From contig CAVUYP010000001.1 in assembly GCA_963745755.1 (NCBI GenBank), positions 2,170,001 through 2,234,000 of the forward strand: a stretch of DNA of 64,000 nucleotides, given 5' to 3'. Of this stretch, positions 41,806 to 49,484 are shown one piece after another. The translations under genes were made by a program, and so were the position numbers. Each line of letters begins with the position of its first letter. Position 1 is the first letter of the stretch. Origin of the DNA: RHKX01 sp963745755. Its GTDB lineage: Bacteria; Actinomycetota; Thermoleophilia; Solirubrobacterales; 70-9. The notes beneath the pieces were generated by a model that saw nothing but the letters and a program-made list of their open reading frames with translations, was not told the DNA's origin and made no database searches.

Positions 41806-42408
41806 TCAGATCCTCGTGTTGACGTGAAACGGGAACGAGTAGCTCTCGGCGACGCGGGCGAATCGTCCCGGGCTCAGGTAGGCGAGCAGCGGCTGGGCGA
41901 AGATCAGGTCGGCGTCGTCGTCGTCGGCCGCCCGCATCGCCTCGCGGGCGACGGATGCGGCGACGATCCGGCCGACGATCAGGGTGTTGCGGCCGAAGCC
42001 GTCGACGATCCGCTCGAGCTCGCACTCGAGCCAGAGGTTGGAGTCCGCGACGAGCACCCCCTCGACCTCGCGGGCCGGGAAGGTCCGAACCCCGGCGAGG
42101 CCGGGCTTGCTGTTGTCGTCGCTGCGCGGGGATGCCGACAGGCTCGCCGCGACGATGCCGTCCGGGGTCGGGAAGCTGACCGTGAACGCGCCGGCGCGTT
42201 CGGCGTTGCGCTGGGTGGCATGCTCGGGGCTGCAGACGAAGCAGAACCAGTTGTCCCAGCCGAGCGGCATCGACATGTGCTTGGGGGCGAGGTCGTAGCC
42301 GTCGCCCTCGACGGTGCCGACGATGACCAGCGGCGCGACGGTGAAGAACCGGCTCCAGATCGGCCGGTCGACGGGAAGTGGGATGGCTCGCTCGGCTGCT
42401 GGTTCCAT
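41806..42408 (-). CDS. Flavin reductase-like (DIM6/NTAB) FMN-binding protein
   Basis: 200 aa from ATG 42408. The split-barrel flavin-binding motif is visible as IVGTVEGDGYDLAPKHMSMPLG and FCFVCSPEHATQRNAERAGAFTVSFP, plus ADSNLWLECELERIVDGFGRNTLIVGRI. Reduces flavin for a partner or acts on a small substrate itself. A longer start at 42486 adds Gly/Ala-rich residues that lie antiparallel to the promoter of the divergent acyltransferase gene and is less likely. First gene of a minus-strand trio. Confidence 0.75.
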   Translation of the reverse strand: MEPAAERAIPLPVDRPIWSRFFTVAPLVIVGTVEGDGYDLAPKHMSMPLGWDNWFCFVCSPEHATQRNAERAGAFTVSFPTPDGIVAASLSASPRSDDNSKPGLAGVRTFPAREVEGVLVADSNLWLECELERIVDGFGRNTLIVGRIVAASVAREAMRAADDDDADLIFAQPLLAYLSPGRFARVAESYSFPFHVNTRI

Positions 42409-42533
42409 TGCTTCGCCGTGGTCGGCGGCTCCTGCACGGAATCCTCCCGCCACGGCGGCCGCCGTCCCTCGGCAGCCGCCGCCCATTCCGCTCCGTGGTC
42501 ACCCCGGTCCGGCCGGGGTGCAACGATCGGGAT

Positions 42534-43808
42534 GTGAGCGACGCCGCGGCCATCCCGCTCAGCCCCGAGGACAAGGCGATCCTCGACCTCGAGTGCGCCT
42601 GGATCGCCGGGCACACCTGCAAGATCGTGGTCCTCGGCGAGGGCGCCCCCGACGTCGCCGGGCTGCGCGGCCTCGTCGGCGATCGGATCGCCGCCGTGCC
42701 GGAGCTGACCCGCAGGCTCGGCGGCAGCGACGAGGCTCCGCTCTGGGTCCCCGACGAGAGCTTCGACGTCGACCGTCACATCCGCCGCAGCGAGCTCGGC
42801 CCGGCGCCCGACCGCGCCGCCGAGCTCGAGGAGGTCGCGCGGCTGTTCGAACAGCGCCTCGACCGCGATCGGCCACTCTGGGCGATCGACGTCGTCCCGC
42901 GGGCGGGGGGAGGCTCGGTTCTGGTCTGGCGCATCCATCACGCTCTCGCCGACGGCACCGCGTCGATGCGCTTCGCCGAGGAGCTGCTCTGGGACTCCGA
43001 CCTGAGCGCCGACGGGACCGTCCGACGACCGGCGTCCGCGCACGGCCATGGCGAGCACCCCGACCACGAGCGCCGCCGCGCCCACCTCGCCGCCTTCATC
43101 GAGCGCGAGTTCGCGGGCTCGATCCACCGCTCGCCGTTCGACGGCGAGATCGGGACACGGCGCCGGATCGCCGTCGCCGAGGTGCCGCTCGGCCCGCTCC
43201 ACGACGCCGCCAAGGGACTGGCCGGCGCGACGCTCAACGACGCCGTCCTCGCGTCGGTGGCAGGTGCGCTTCGCCGCTGGATCGAGAACCATCACGGCTC
43301 GCTCGGGGCGGTCCGGGTCCGCGTCCCGGTCAGCCTCCACCACGAGGGCGACGACGCCGGCAACCGCGACTCGTTCTTCTCGGTGCGGCTGCCGCTGAAC
43401 GAGCCCGACCCGGTCGCGCGTCTGCGGACGGTCGCCGAGGAGACGAGGATCCGCAAGCAGGAGCACGATGCGGAGCTGCTCGATCACGCCGCCGGCACGA
43501 TCGGCAGGCATTCGGCGAAGCTCGCCGCCCTGATCGAGCGGATCGAGAACAGCCCCCGCGAGTTTGCGGTCAACGTCTCCAACGTGCCCGGCCCGAGCCA
43601 TCCGGTCAGCGTCCTCGGCGCCCCCGTCGAGGGCCTGCACTCGATCGCCGAGATCGGCCTCCGGCACGGGCTGCGGATCTCCGCCGTCTCGCTCGCCGAC
43701 CGCCTCTACTTCGGGTTCAACGCCGACCCGTCCCTGGTCGAGGGAGTCGAGACGATGGCGGAGGGAGTCGAGATCGAGGCGGCGGAGCTGATCGCCCTGG
43801 CGGGCTGA
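42534..43808 (+). CDS. WS/DGAT-type acyltransferase (wax ester / triacylglycerol synthase family)
   Basis: 424 aa. The catalytic motif HHxxxDG is present as RIHHALADGTASM (His135, His136, Asp140), with PLWAIDVVP upstream. The C-terminal half has NVSNVPGPSHPVSVLGAPV and the FGFNADPSLV end typical of the family. Transfers acyl groups from acyl-CoA to alcohols or diacylglycerol. Slightly shorter than mycobacterial Tgs proteins (about 460 aa). GTG 42534 is preceded by AACGAT at 42522-42527 with 6 nt between. Divergent from the flavin reductase gene. Confidence 0.85.
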   Translation: MSDAAAIPLSPEDKAILDLECAWIAGHTCKIVVLGEGAPDVAGLRGLVGDRIAAVPELTRRLGGSDEAPLWVPDESFDVDRHIRRSELGPAPDRAAELEEVARLFEQRLDRDRPLWAIDVVPRAGGGSVLVWRIHHALADGTASMRFAEELLWDSDLSADGTVRRPASAHGHGEHPDHERRRAHLAAFIEREFAGSIHRSPFDGEIGTRRRIAVAEVPLGPLHDAAKGLAGATLNDAVLASVAGALRRWIENHHGSLGAVRVRVPVSLHHEGDDAGNRDSFFSVRLPLNEPDPVARLRTVAEETRIRKQEHDAELLDHAAGTIGRHSAKLAALIERIENSPREFAVNVSNVPGPSHPVSVLGAPVEGLHSIAEIGLRHGLRISAVSLADRLYFGFNADPSLVEGVETMAEGVEIEAAELIALAG

Positions 43809-43810
43809 GC

Positions 43811-44683
43811 TCAGCCCGCTTCGAGCACGCTCGCCATCGGCACCGGGTCGACGCCGAGCTCGCGGGCATCGGCGGTGCCGCGCTCGCTGATCATCGGCAC
43901 CTCGAGGAGCTCCGCCTCCTCCCAGGTCGCGAATGCGACCTCGCCGAAGATCCGCCGCAGCCAGATCAGCGCCGAGCGCACGAACGGCAGCGGGATATGG
44001 ATCGCCGGGCGCTCGCGCCCCGCCGCGGCGGCGATCAGCCGCGCCTGCTGCTCGTAGGTGAGCCGCTCCGGGCCGGCGAGCTCGAAGCGGCCCGGCGGCC
44101 GCTCCAGCGAGGCGAGCACGGCGCGGGCGGCGTCGGGCGCCCAGATCGGCTCGTAGGCGGCCTGGCCGCGGCCGGAGATCGGCAGCAGCGGCAGCAGCGC
44201 CAGGCGGCGGATCCAGGTGACCCAGGTGTCGTCGCGGTCGTAGATGATCGACGGCGAGAAGATCGTCGTCTCCAGGGCCGATGAGCGGACGCGCTCCTCG
44301 GCGAGTGCCTTCGAACGGAAGAAGCGGGTGCGCTGGAAGCGCGTCGCGCCGAGGGCGCTGAAGAAGACGAACCGCCGGACCTCGGCCGCCTCGGCGGCGC
44401 GGAGCAGCCGGTGGGTGCCGAGCGCGGTGATCTCCTCGACCCGTCGCGGCGGCTGGTCGCGGATCGCCGCGGCGAGGTGGATGACGGTGTCGACGCCGCG
44501 GACCGCGTGGCGGAGTCCCCGCGGGTCGCCGAGGTCGGCGAGCGAGAGCTGGACGCGGACTCGCTCCGGCCCGAGCCGGCGTGGGTCGCGGACGAGGCAG
44601 CGGACCTCGTGGCCCTCGTCGAGGAGCATCGGCAGCAGCGCCGAGCCGACGACGCCGGTCCCTCCGGTGAGCAGGATCTTCAT
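43811..44683 (-). CDS. NAD(P)H-binding protein, NDUFA9-like atypical SDR
   Basis: 290 aa. Rossmann motif KILLTGGTGVVGSALLP at the N-terminus, VIHLAAAIRDQP, FVFFSALGA, and no YxxxK catalytic pair in the usual place (TRFFRSKALAEE instead), as in NDUFA9-like and epimerase-like SDRs. Family members bind NADP and may act on quinone or sugar substrates. ATG 44683 was preferred to 44695 because TAGTGT (44692-44697, minus) leaves 8 nt. It ends 2 bp after the convergent acyltransferase gene. Confidence 0.82.
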   Translation of the reverse strand: MKILLTGGTGVVGSALLPMLLDEGHEVRCLVRDPRRLGPERVRVQLSLADLGDPRGLRHAVRGVDTVIHLAAAIRDQPPRRVEEITALGTHRLLRAAEAAEVRRFVFFSALGATRFQRTRFFRSKALAEERVRSSALETTIFSPSIIYDRDDTWVTWIRRLALLPLLPISGRGQAAYEPIWAPDAARAVLASLERPPGRFELAGPERLTYEQQARLIAAAAGRERPAIHIPLPFVRSALIWLRRIFGEVAFATWEEAELLEVPMISERGTADARELGVDPVPMASVLEAG

Positions 44684-44727
44684 CGATGCGAACACTACCC
44701 TCGACGATCGGCCCCGGCGGCTGTCTC

Positions 44728-44733
44728 TACAAT
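44728..44733 (+). promoter_or_regulatory. -10 element of the ferredoxin gene
   Basis: TACAAT, the most consensus-like -10 in the window, gives a leader of about 65 nt with a Shine-Dalgarno. No clear -35. Confidence 0.55.
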
Positions 44734-44802
44734 GGTCCGCTCCGTCGCTCCGAGCGGGGCGGCCCCGATTGAGATCAACCGAACCAAGAAGGAAGCCGAA
44801 CC

Positions 44803-45066
44803 TTGACCTACGTCATCGCAGAGCCCTGCATCGGGGAGAAGGACAACTCGTGCGTCGAGGTCTGCCCGGTCGACTGCATCCATCCGACTCCCGACGAGCC
44901 GGACTACGACGCGCAGAAGCAGCTCTTCATCGATCCCGACGAGTGCATCGATTGCGACGCCTGCGTCGAGGCCTGTCCGGTGGACGCCTGCTTCGCCGAG
45001 GACCAGCTTCCCGGTGAGTGGGCGCAATTCGCCCAGCTCAACGCCGACTACTTCGCCAGCAAGTAG
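44803..45066 (+). CDS. fdxA: 7Fe ferredoxin ([3Fe-4S][4Fe-4S])
   Basis: 87 aa. Cys pattern C9-x7-C17-x3-C21-P and C48-x2-C51-x2-C54-x3-C58-P, with a free C25, matches 7Fe ferredoxins: C9, C17 and C58 hold the 3Fe cluster and C21, C48, C51 and C54 the 4Fe cluster. Conserved tail GEWAQFAQLNADYF. TTG start at 44803 with AAGGA at 44789-44793. Likely redox partner of oxidoreductases or cytochromes P450; in mycobacteria the homologue is induced by hypoxia or acid. Confidence 0.93.
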   Translation: MTYVIAEPCIGEKDNSCVEVCPVDCIHPTPDEPDYDAQKQLFIDPDECIDCDACVEACPVDACFAEDQLPGEWAQFAQLNADYFASK

Positions 45067-45100
45067 CCGGCCGGACGGCCGCCGCTCCGCGGGTCGGACG

Positions 45101-45964
45101 GTGGCGGCGCTGCGACGGCTCCCCGGCGGCCTCGTCCTGCTCGCGGCCGCTGCGGCGGGCGGCGTCCTCGCCCTCTATCTGCTCGTCGTCCGAACCTACT
45201 GGGGCCAGCGGCTCGACGAGCACGCCTTCGTCGGCCACGACTTCTTCACGTCGCGGGCGGCCCAGGCCGACAGCTTCCTGAGGATCGTCTCGATCGGCTC
45301 GCTGGTTCTCGCGATCGCGCTCGTCGCCGCGGTCGCGGTGGTCCGCCGACGGCCACGGCTGGCGCTGCTGGCGGCGGCGGCGATCGGCCTGTCGATCCTC
45401 GGCACCGAGATCCTCAAGCACGTCCTGCTCGAGCGGCCGCAGCTCGTCCCCACCAACCTGGCCGACAATTCCTACCCGTCCGGGCACTCGACGGTCGGGA
45501 TGTCGGTCGCCGTCGCGGCGATGCTGGTCGTCCCGAGGCGGCTGCTGGTGCCGACCGCGGTCGGGGCCGGACTGTTCGGATCGGCGTTCGGCGTCGCCGT
45601 CGTCGCCGCCGGCTGGCACCGGCCCAGCGACGCGGTCGGCGCCTTCCTCGTCGTCATCGCGGTCGCCGCCGCCTGTGCGGCGCTCGGCCACGCCTTCCCG
45701 GACCGCGCCGAGGCCGACGACCGGCGCGGGTCGCGGGTCGGCCTGCCGCGGATCCGGATCGGGACGACCGAGCTCGGGCTGCTGGCGCTGGCGCTCGGCG
45801 GGCTCGGCGTCTTCGCGCTCGCGGCGTTGAGCTACCGCGGCGTCCCCTGGACCAGCACCAGCGCCGGATTCGTCCTCTCCGCCGGTGCGATCGTCGCCTG
45901 CGGGCTGCTGGCGACGCTGACGCTGGCGGCGACGATGCTCGCCGCCGACTCCGCGGACCCCTAG
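45101..45964 (+). CDS. PAP2-family phosphatase, membrane-bound
   Basis: 287 aa. The three PAP2 motifs are present: KHVLLERPQL, YPSGHSTVGM and GWHRPSDAVG with the catalytic His residues. Six or more membrane helices, with two extra at the C-terminus (LGLLALALGGLGVFALAAL, FVLSAGAIVACGLLATLTL). Probably dephosphorylates a lipid phosphate such as undecaprenyl diphosphate. GTG 45101 was chosen since upstream in-frame codons overlap the ferredoxin gene. Its last 4 bp overlap the 3' end of the convergent luciferase-like gene. Confidence 0.85.
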   Translation: MAALRRLPGGLVLLAAAAAGGVLALYLLVVRTYWGQRLDEHAFVGHDFFTSRAAQADSFLRIVSIGSLVLAIALVAAVAVVRRRPRLALLAAAAIGLSILGTEILKHVLLERPQLVPTNLADNSYPSGHSTVGMSVAVAAMLVVPRRLLVPTAVGAGLFGSAFGVAVVAAGWHRPSDAVGAFLVVIAVAAACAALGHAFPDRAEADDRRGSRVGLPRIRIGTTELGLLALALGGLGVFALAALSYRGVPWTSTSAGFVLSAGAIVACGLLATLTLAATMLAADSADP

Positions 45965-46965
45965 CCCGGATCGCGGGCGAGCGCCGGCAGGACCTCGGCG
46001 GCGAGAAGCTCGTTCGACTCGGCGAGCAGCTGTGGATCGGCGTCGAGCGAGCCCGGCACGGCGATCACCCGCTCGATGCCGAGCTCGCCGAGCTCGCGCA
46101 GCCGCCGGGCGACCTCGGCAGCGGTGCCGACCACGGCGAAGCGATCGATGAACTCGTCCTCGAGGGCCCGGGCGTGAGCGGCGCCGGCCTGTCCGTGGCG
46201 GGCCTCGTCGTAGTCGGCGGCGACCCGCTCGATGCCGCGCCTGGTCACCTCGGAGAGTCCGTCGGCGGGCGCCCCCTCGGTCGCGAAGCGGGCGAAGATC
46301 GCGGTGCTGCCGCGGACCAGGTCGCGAGCCACGGACCGGTCGGGATGGACGCCGACGTTGACGAAGGCGCCCAGCGAAGGCGCCCGTTCCGGTGCCGCCT
46401 GCCGGGCCGCCCCGATCGCCCAGCGGATCCGGTCCGGCTCGGCGCCGACGGTGAAGTCGACCCGCTCGGCGTGGCGGGCGCCGGCCGCGATCACGCGCGG
46501 TCCGGTGGCGGCGACGGCGACCGGGACCTTCGGACGCCCGGATGCGGCGATCCAGTCGATCCGGCTCGGGCCCTCGCCGAGCTCGACCGTTGCGCCGACG
46601 AGGAATCCCTGCAGCTCGACGAGCGCCGCCTCGAGCTCGGCCACCGGGACCGGCGGGCGCCCGATCCGGCTCAGCGCCGAATCGCCGCGGCCGAGGCCGA
46701 GCACCGCCCGTCCCGCCGACTCCTCCTGCAGCGTCGCCGCGGCCGAGGCGGTGACGGCGGGGTGACGGGTCGCCGGGTTGGTGACGCCGGTCCCGATCCC
46801 GATCCGCTCGGTCGCCGCGGCGGCGAGCGCGAGCTCGATCCAGACGTCGGCGTCGAGGTTCTGGCTGTCGGCGACGAGCAGGCCGGCGAAGCCGCGGTCC
46901 TCGGCCCAGCGGGCGGTCTCGGCCACCTGCCCGGGGATCGAGAAGGCGTGCAGCCAGACCTCCAC
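45961..46965 (-). CDS. LLM-class (luciferase-like) flavin/F420-dependent oxidoreductase
   Basis: 334 aa TIM-barrel enzyme. WAEDRGFAGLLVADSQNLDADVWIELALAAAATERIGIGTGVTNPATRHPAVTAS is the familiar LLM N-terminal half, given here in overlapping pieces (GFAGLLVADS; IGIGTGVTNP; TRHPAVTAS). AVLGLGRGDSAL and VAATGPRVIAAGARHAERVD follow. Mycobacterial relatives use F420. GTG 46965 is 31 bp after the stop of the mrp gene, on the same strand, so likely cotranscribed. Substrate unknown. Confidence 0.83.
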   Translation of the reverse strand: MEVWLHAFSIPGQVAETARWAEDRGFAGLLVADSQNLDADVWIELALAAAATERIGIGTGVTNPATRHPAVTASAAATLQEESAGRAVLGLGRGDSALSRIGRPPVPVAELEAALVELQGFLVGATVELGEGPSRIDWIAASGRPKVPVAVAATGPRVIAAGARHAERVDFTVGAEPDRIRWAIGAARQAAPERAPSLGAFVNVGVHPDRSVARDLVRGSTAIFARFATEGAPADGLSEVTRRGIERVAADYDEARHGQAGAAHARALEDEFIDRFAVVGTAAEVARRLRELGELGIERVIAVPGSLDADPQLLAESNELLAAEVLPALARDPG

Positions 46966-46996
46966 GGGTGCGTCTCAGCGGCCCGCGGCGGCCGCC

Positions 46997-48163
46997 TCAG
47001 CCCCCGGCCTGGACGACCGGCAGCTCGGTCCCGCCGAGCGGCGCCGGGGCCGACGGAGCGTCGGCGAGCACCGCCTGCATCAGCGGCAGCTCGACGGGGG
47101 TGGCGGCGATGATGCCGCGGGCGGCCTGGCGGATCGCGATCGACGCCGCCGCGTCGGGCTCGGCGGTCGCCAGCGGGTCGCCGTCGTCGGCGTGCGCGCG
47201 CAGCGCCTCCTCGAGCGGCACCTTGCCGAGCAGCGGCACGTCGAGCTCGTCGGCCAGCGCCTGGCCGCCGCCCTCGCCGAAGATCGTGAATCGCTGCCCG
47301 TCTGGGGCGGTGAATCCGGACATGTTCTCGATCACGCCGAGCATCTCGAGATCGACCTTCGCCGCCATCTCGGCGGCTCGGGCGGCGACCTTCTGCGCGG
47401 CCGGCTGCGGCGTCGTGACGACGAGGATCTTCGCCTGTGGGAGCAACTGGGCGAGCGTCATCGAGACGTCGCCGGTGCCGGGGGGCAGGTCGAGCAGCAG
47501 GTAGTCGAGCTCGCCCCAATCGACGTCCTCGAGGAACTGCTGGATCGCCTTGTGGAGCATCGGCCCGCGCCAGACGACGGCGGCGTTCTCCTCGACGAAG
47601 AATCCGATCGACATCACCTTGACGCCGCTCGGCGATTCGAGCGGGATGATCTTGCGCTCGGCGTTGACCTCGGGGCGGCTGTTGACGCCGAGCATCCGCG
47701 GGATCGAGTAGCCGTAGACGTCACAGTCGAGCGCGCCGGCGCGCTTGCCCTCGGCGGTCAGCGCCGCAGCGAGGTTGGCGGTCATCGTCGACTTGCCGAC
47801 GCCGCCCTTGCCGGAGGCCACGCAGATCACGTTCTTGACCTGCGCGAGCGCACCTTCGGGCAGGCCGCCGGGACGGCCGAGCTTCTGCTGGAGCCCCTGC
47901 TTCTCGGTGTCGGTGAGGACGTCGAATCCGACGCCGACGCTGGTCACGCCGGCGACGGAGCCGACGTTGTCGACGACCGCCTTCTCGAATTGGGCCCGGA
48001 TCGGGCAGCCGGGGGTGGTCAGCGAGACGACCACGTCGACGCGGCCGTCGTCGTGGATGTCGATCGATCGGACCATCTCGAGCTCGACGATCGAGCGCCG
48101 CAGCTCGGGGTCGATCACGGATCGAAGGGCTTCGGTCACCTGGTCTTCTCTGGGAACTGGCAT
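46997..48163 (-). CDS. mrp: Mrp/ApbC-type P-loop ATPase, Fe-S carrier family
   Basis: 388 aa. N-terminal MIP18/DUF59 domain (about 5-90, VIDPELRRSIVELEMVRS...TTPGCPIR), then a ParA-like ATPase with the deviant Walker A ASGKGGVGKST, LDCDVYGYSIPRML, LLLDLPPGTGDVSMTLAQ and NMSGFTAPDGQRFTIFGEGGG. Mrp/ApbC proteins carry Fe-S clusters through a C-x-x-C at the last of these positions; here it reads TAPDG and lacks both cysteines. Either the protein is a different Mrp subtype or cluster handling relies on other residues. ATG 48163 has no clear Shine-Dalgarno. About 330 bp of strongly folded DNA precede it. Confidence 0.88.
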   Translation of the reverse strand: MPVPREDQVTEALRSVIDPELRRSIVELEMVRSIDIHDDGRVDVVVSLTTPGCPIRAQFEKAVVDNVGSVAGVTSVGVGFDVLTDTEKQGLQQKLGRPGGLPEGALAQVKNVICVASGKGGVGKSTMTANLAAALTAEGKRAGALDCDVYGYSIPRMLGVNSRPEVNAERKIIPLESPSGVKVMSIGFFVEENAAVVWRGPMLHKAIQQFLEDVDWGELDYLLLDLPPGTGDVSMTLAQLLPQAKILVVTTPQPAAQKVAARAAEMAAKVDLEMLGVIENMSGFTAPDGQRFTIFGEGGGQALADELDVPLLGKVPLEEALRAHADDGDPLATAEPDAAASIAIRQAARGIIAATPVELPLMQAVLADAPSAPAPLGGTELPVVQAGG

Positions 48164-48241
48164 CCGTCTGATCTTCTCAAAACGCGCAAGGGGCCTCTTC
48201 GCGGGGCAGGAGCCATCTCCCCGGAGCTGCCCTCGTTGCCG

Positions 48242-48413
48242 GGAAGCGCCCTCCAGTGGGACGCGGAAGCGCCCTCCTGGGGGGTGCGCCCTCCTGGGGG
48301 TGACTGGACCGCGGGTCCTGTCGCGGGGTGGGCCGCTCCCGGGCTGGCGCCCGGGAGTCGGCCCACGCCCGCGCCACCCGCGGGGCACGCTCTCACGAGG
48401 AGGGCGCTTCCGC
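48242..48413. repeat. Nested inverted repeats and direct repeats upstream of mrp
   Basis: Outer arms: 15 bp perfect, 48263-48277 and 48399-48413. Middle arms: CCGCGGGT 48309-48316 and ACCCGCGG 48376-48383. Core: 48322-48344 pairs with 48349-48373 over 23 bp with two single-base bulges around a TGGC loop. GCGCCCTCCTGGGGG(G)T is repeated head to tail at 48269-48285 and 48286-48301, and a further copy of GGAAGCGCCCTCC is at 48242-48254. No coding frame fits. Could be a folded 5' leader of mrp, a small RNA, or a cruciform site. Confidence 0.7.
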
Positions 48414-48505
48414 TTCCGGCCGTTGGCCCTCTGAGAAGAACGCAGGAGGCGCAGCGGGGCCTCGGCGACGGGGGCGAGGCGCGGGCGAGAGCGGGCCGGA
48501 AAAGA

Positions 48506-48533
48506 CACAGCGGGCCCAAAAGGACCCGCTGTG
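48506..48533 (-). terminator. Intrinsic terminator of the histone-like gene
   Basis: On the minus strand CACAGCGGGTCC-TTTT-GGGCCCGCTGTG forms a 12-bp stem (one G-U) followed by TCTTTTCC. It ends the transcript of the gene at 48677-49303 after about 145 nt of 3' untranslated RNA. Confidence 0.8.
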
Positions 48534-48548
48534 CCGGGGAGGAGAGGT

Positions 48549-48665
48549 GGGGGTCGAACTAGTCGGCCCCCGGTCTACCCGCGAGATATGTGTGCGGGTA
48601 GATCTCTCCGGATGCTTCCTCTCGTGGGCGGGATCGGATCGCTCCGATCGTCGCCCGGCATCCGG
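48549..48665 (-). other. Structured 3' UTR or small RNA downstream of the histone-like gene
   Basis: Three consecutive stem-loops: 48549-48571 (GGGGG/CCCCC with inner CGA/TCG), 48574-48602 (TCTACCCGC/GCGGGTAGA, 11-nt loop) and 48608-48665 (outer CCGGATGC/GCATCCGG, then GGGCG/CGCCC, then GATCGGA-TCGC-TCCGATC). With the terminator they fill the whole gap to the coding region. This is too regular for chance and fits an RNA element. It matches no RNA family I recognise. Confidence 0.55.
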
Positions 48666-48676
48666 GCTAAGTGGTC

Positions 48677-49303
48677 CTAGACCAGCGAACGGACCCGCTC
48701 GCTGACCTCACGGACGCGCTTCTCGGCCTCCGTGCGGTTGGCCTTCAGCGTCGACTCGGCGTCGCGGCGGCGAGCCTTGAGGTCGCGCTCGACCTGGGTG
48801 CGGCGCCTCTTGACCTCGCGCTCGACCTGGGTGCGGGTCCGCTTGGCGCGCTGGACGGCGCGCTTGCGGGCGCTGCCACCGCGGCGCTCGACCTTGTTGA
48901 GCTCGCGACGGAGCTGCGTGCGGACCCGGCGGACCTGGACCTCGCGCTTGCTCGGCGTGCTCAGCCGGTCGCTGATCTCGTTCAGGCGCTCGGCGGCGGT
49001 GAGAGCGGCACCGACGGGAACGTCGATGGCGGTCTCGGCGGCGGCGACGACGTAGTCACCGGCGGCGTTGACGCCGGCACGGGCCTGGTTCAGCGTGGCG
49101 GTGGCGTCGTTCGCGGTCGCCTGGGCCGAGCTCTTCGCTGCGGTCTCGGTTTGCGCGGCGGTGCGCTCGGCACCCTGCTTCGCCGTCGAAGCGGTCTTCT
49201 TGGCCGAGCTCTTGGTCTTGGTGGCCTGCGCCTTGGCGGTCGACTTGGACTTGTTGCGGGCCGCGCTCTTGGAGGCGGCGGTGGTCTTGGTGGTGGTAGC
49301 CAT
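48677..49303 (-). CDS. Histone-H1-like / HBHA-like basic protein
   Basis: 208 aa from ATG 49303. The N-terminal 55 residues are Ala/Lys/Ser/Thr-rich (ARNKSKSTAKAQATKTKSS), as in histone H1-like tails. A middle stretch (LNQARAGVNAAGDYVVAAAE...) is predicted helical. The C-terminal half is an Arg/Lys/Glu coiled coil with repeated RTQVEREVKRR/RTQVERDLKARR motifs. No enzymatic motif. Likely binds DNA or RNA, or acidic polymers as mycobacterial HBHA does. The -10 TACACT at 49383-49388 (minus) gives an 80-nt leader that is unusually AT-rich for this genome. Ends in a structured 3' UTR. Confidence 0.78.
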   Translation of the reverse strand: MATTTKTTAASKSAARNKSKSTAKAQATKTKSSAKKTASTAKQGAERTAAQTETAAKSSAQATANDATATLNQARAGVNAAGDYVVAAAETAIDVPVGAALTAAERLNEISDRLSTPSKREVQVRRVRTQLRRELNKVERRGGSARKRAVQRAKRTRTQVEREVKRRRTQVERDLKARRRDAESTLKANRTEAEKRVREVSERVRSLV

Positions 49304-49484
49304 TCGAATTCTCAACCCCTCAGGATTTGTGGTTCATGGAAGAAGTGCCCAATCTAAGTTCCTTAAAACTAAGGATGTTCAGAGTGTAGCACCGAACGCT
49401 TGTTCTTACACGAGCGCAGGAAGCCAGTTACAGAGCCAACTGTGAGTGGTGTCACAGTCGGGGTCGGGGCAGCCCGGGGCGGGC

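Noticed and set aside
48545..48571. tRNA or tmRNA T-arm (GGGGGTCGAAC)
   Set aside because: The stem encloses the wrong loop and no acceptor, D or anticodon arm can be built around it on either strand.
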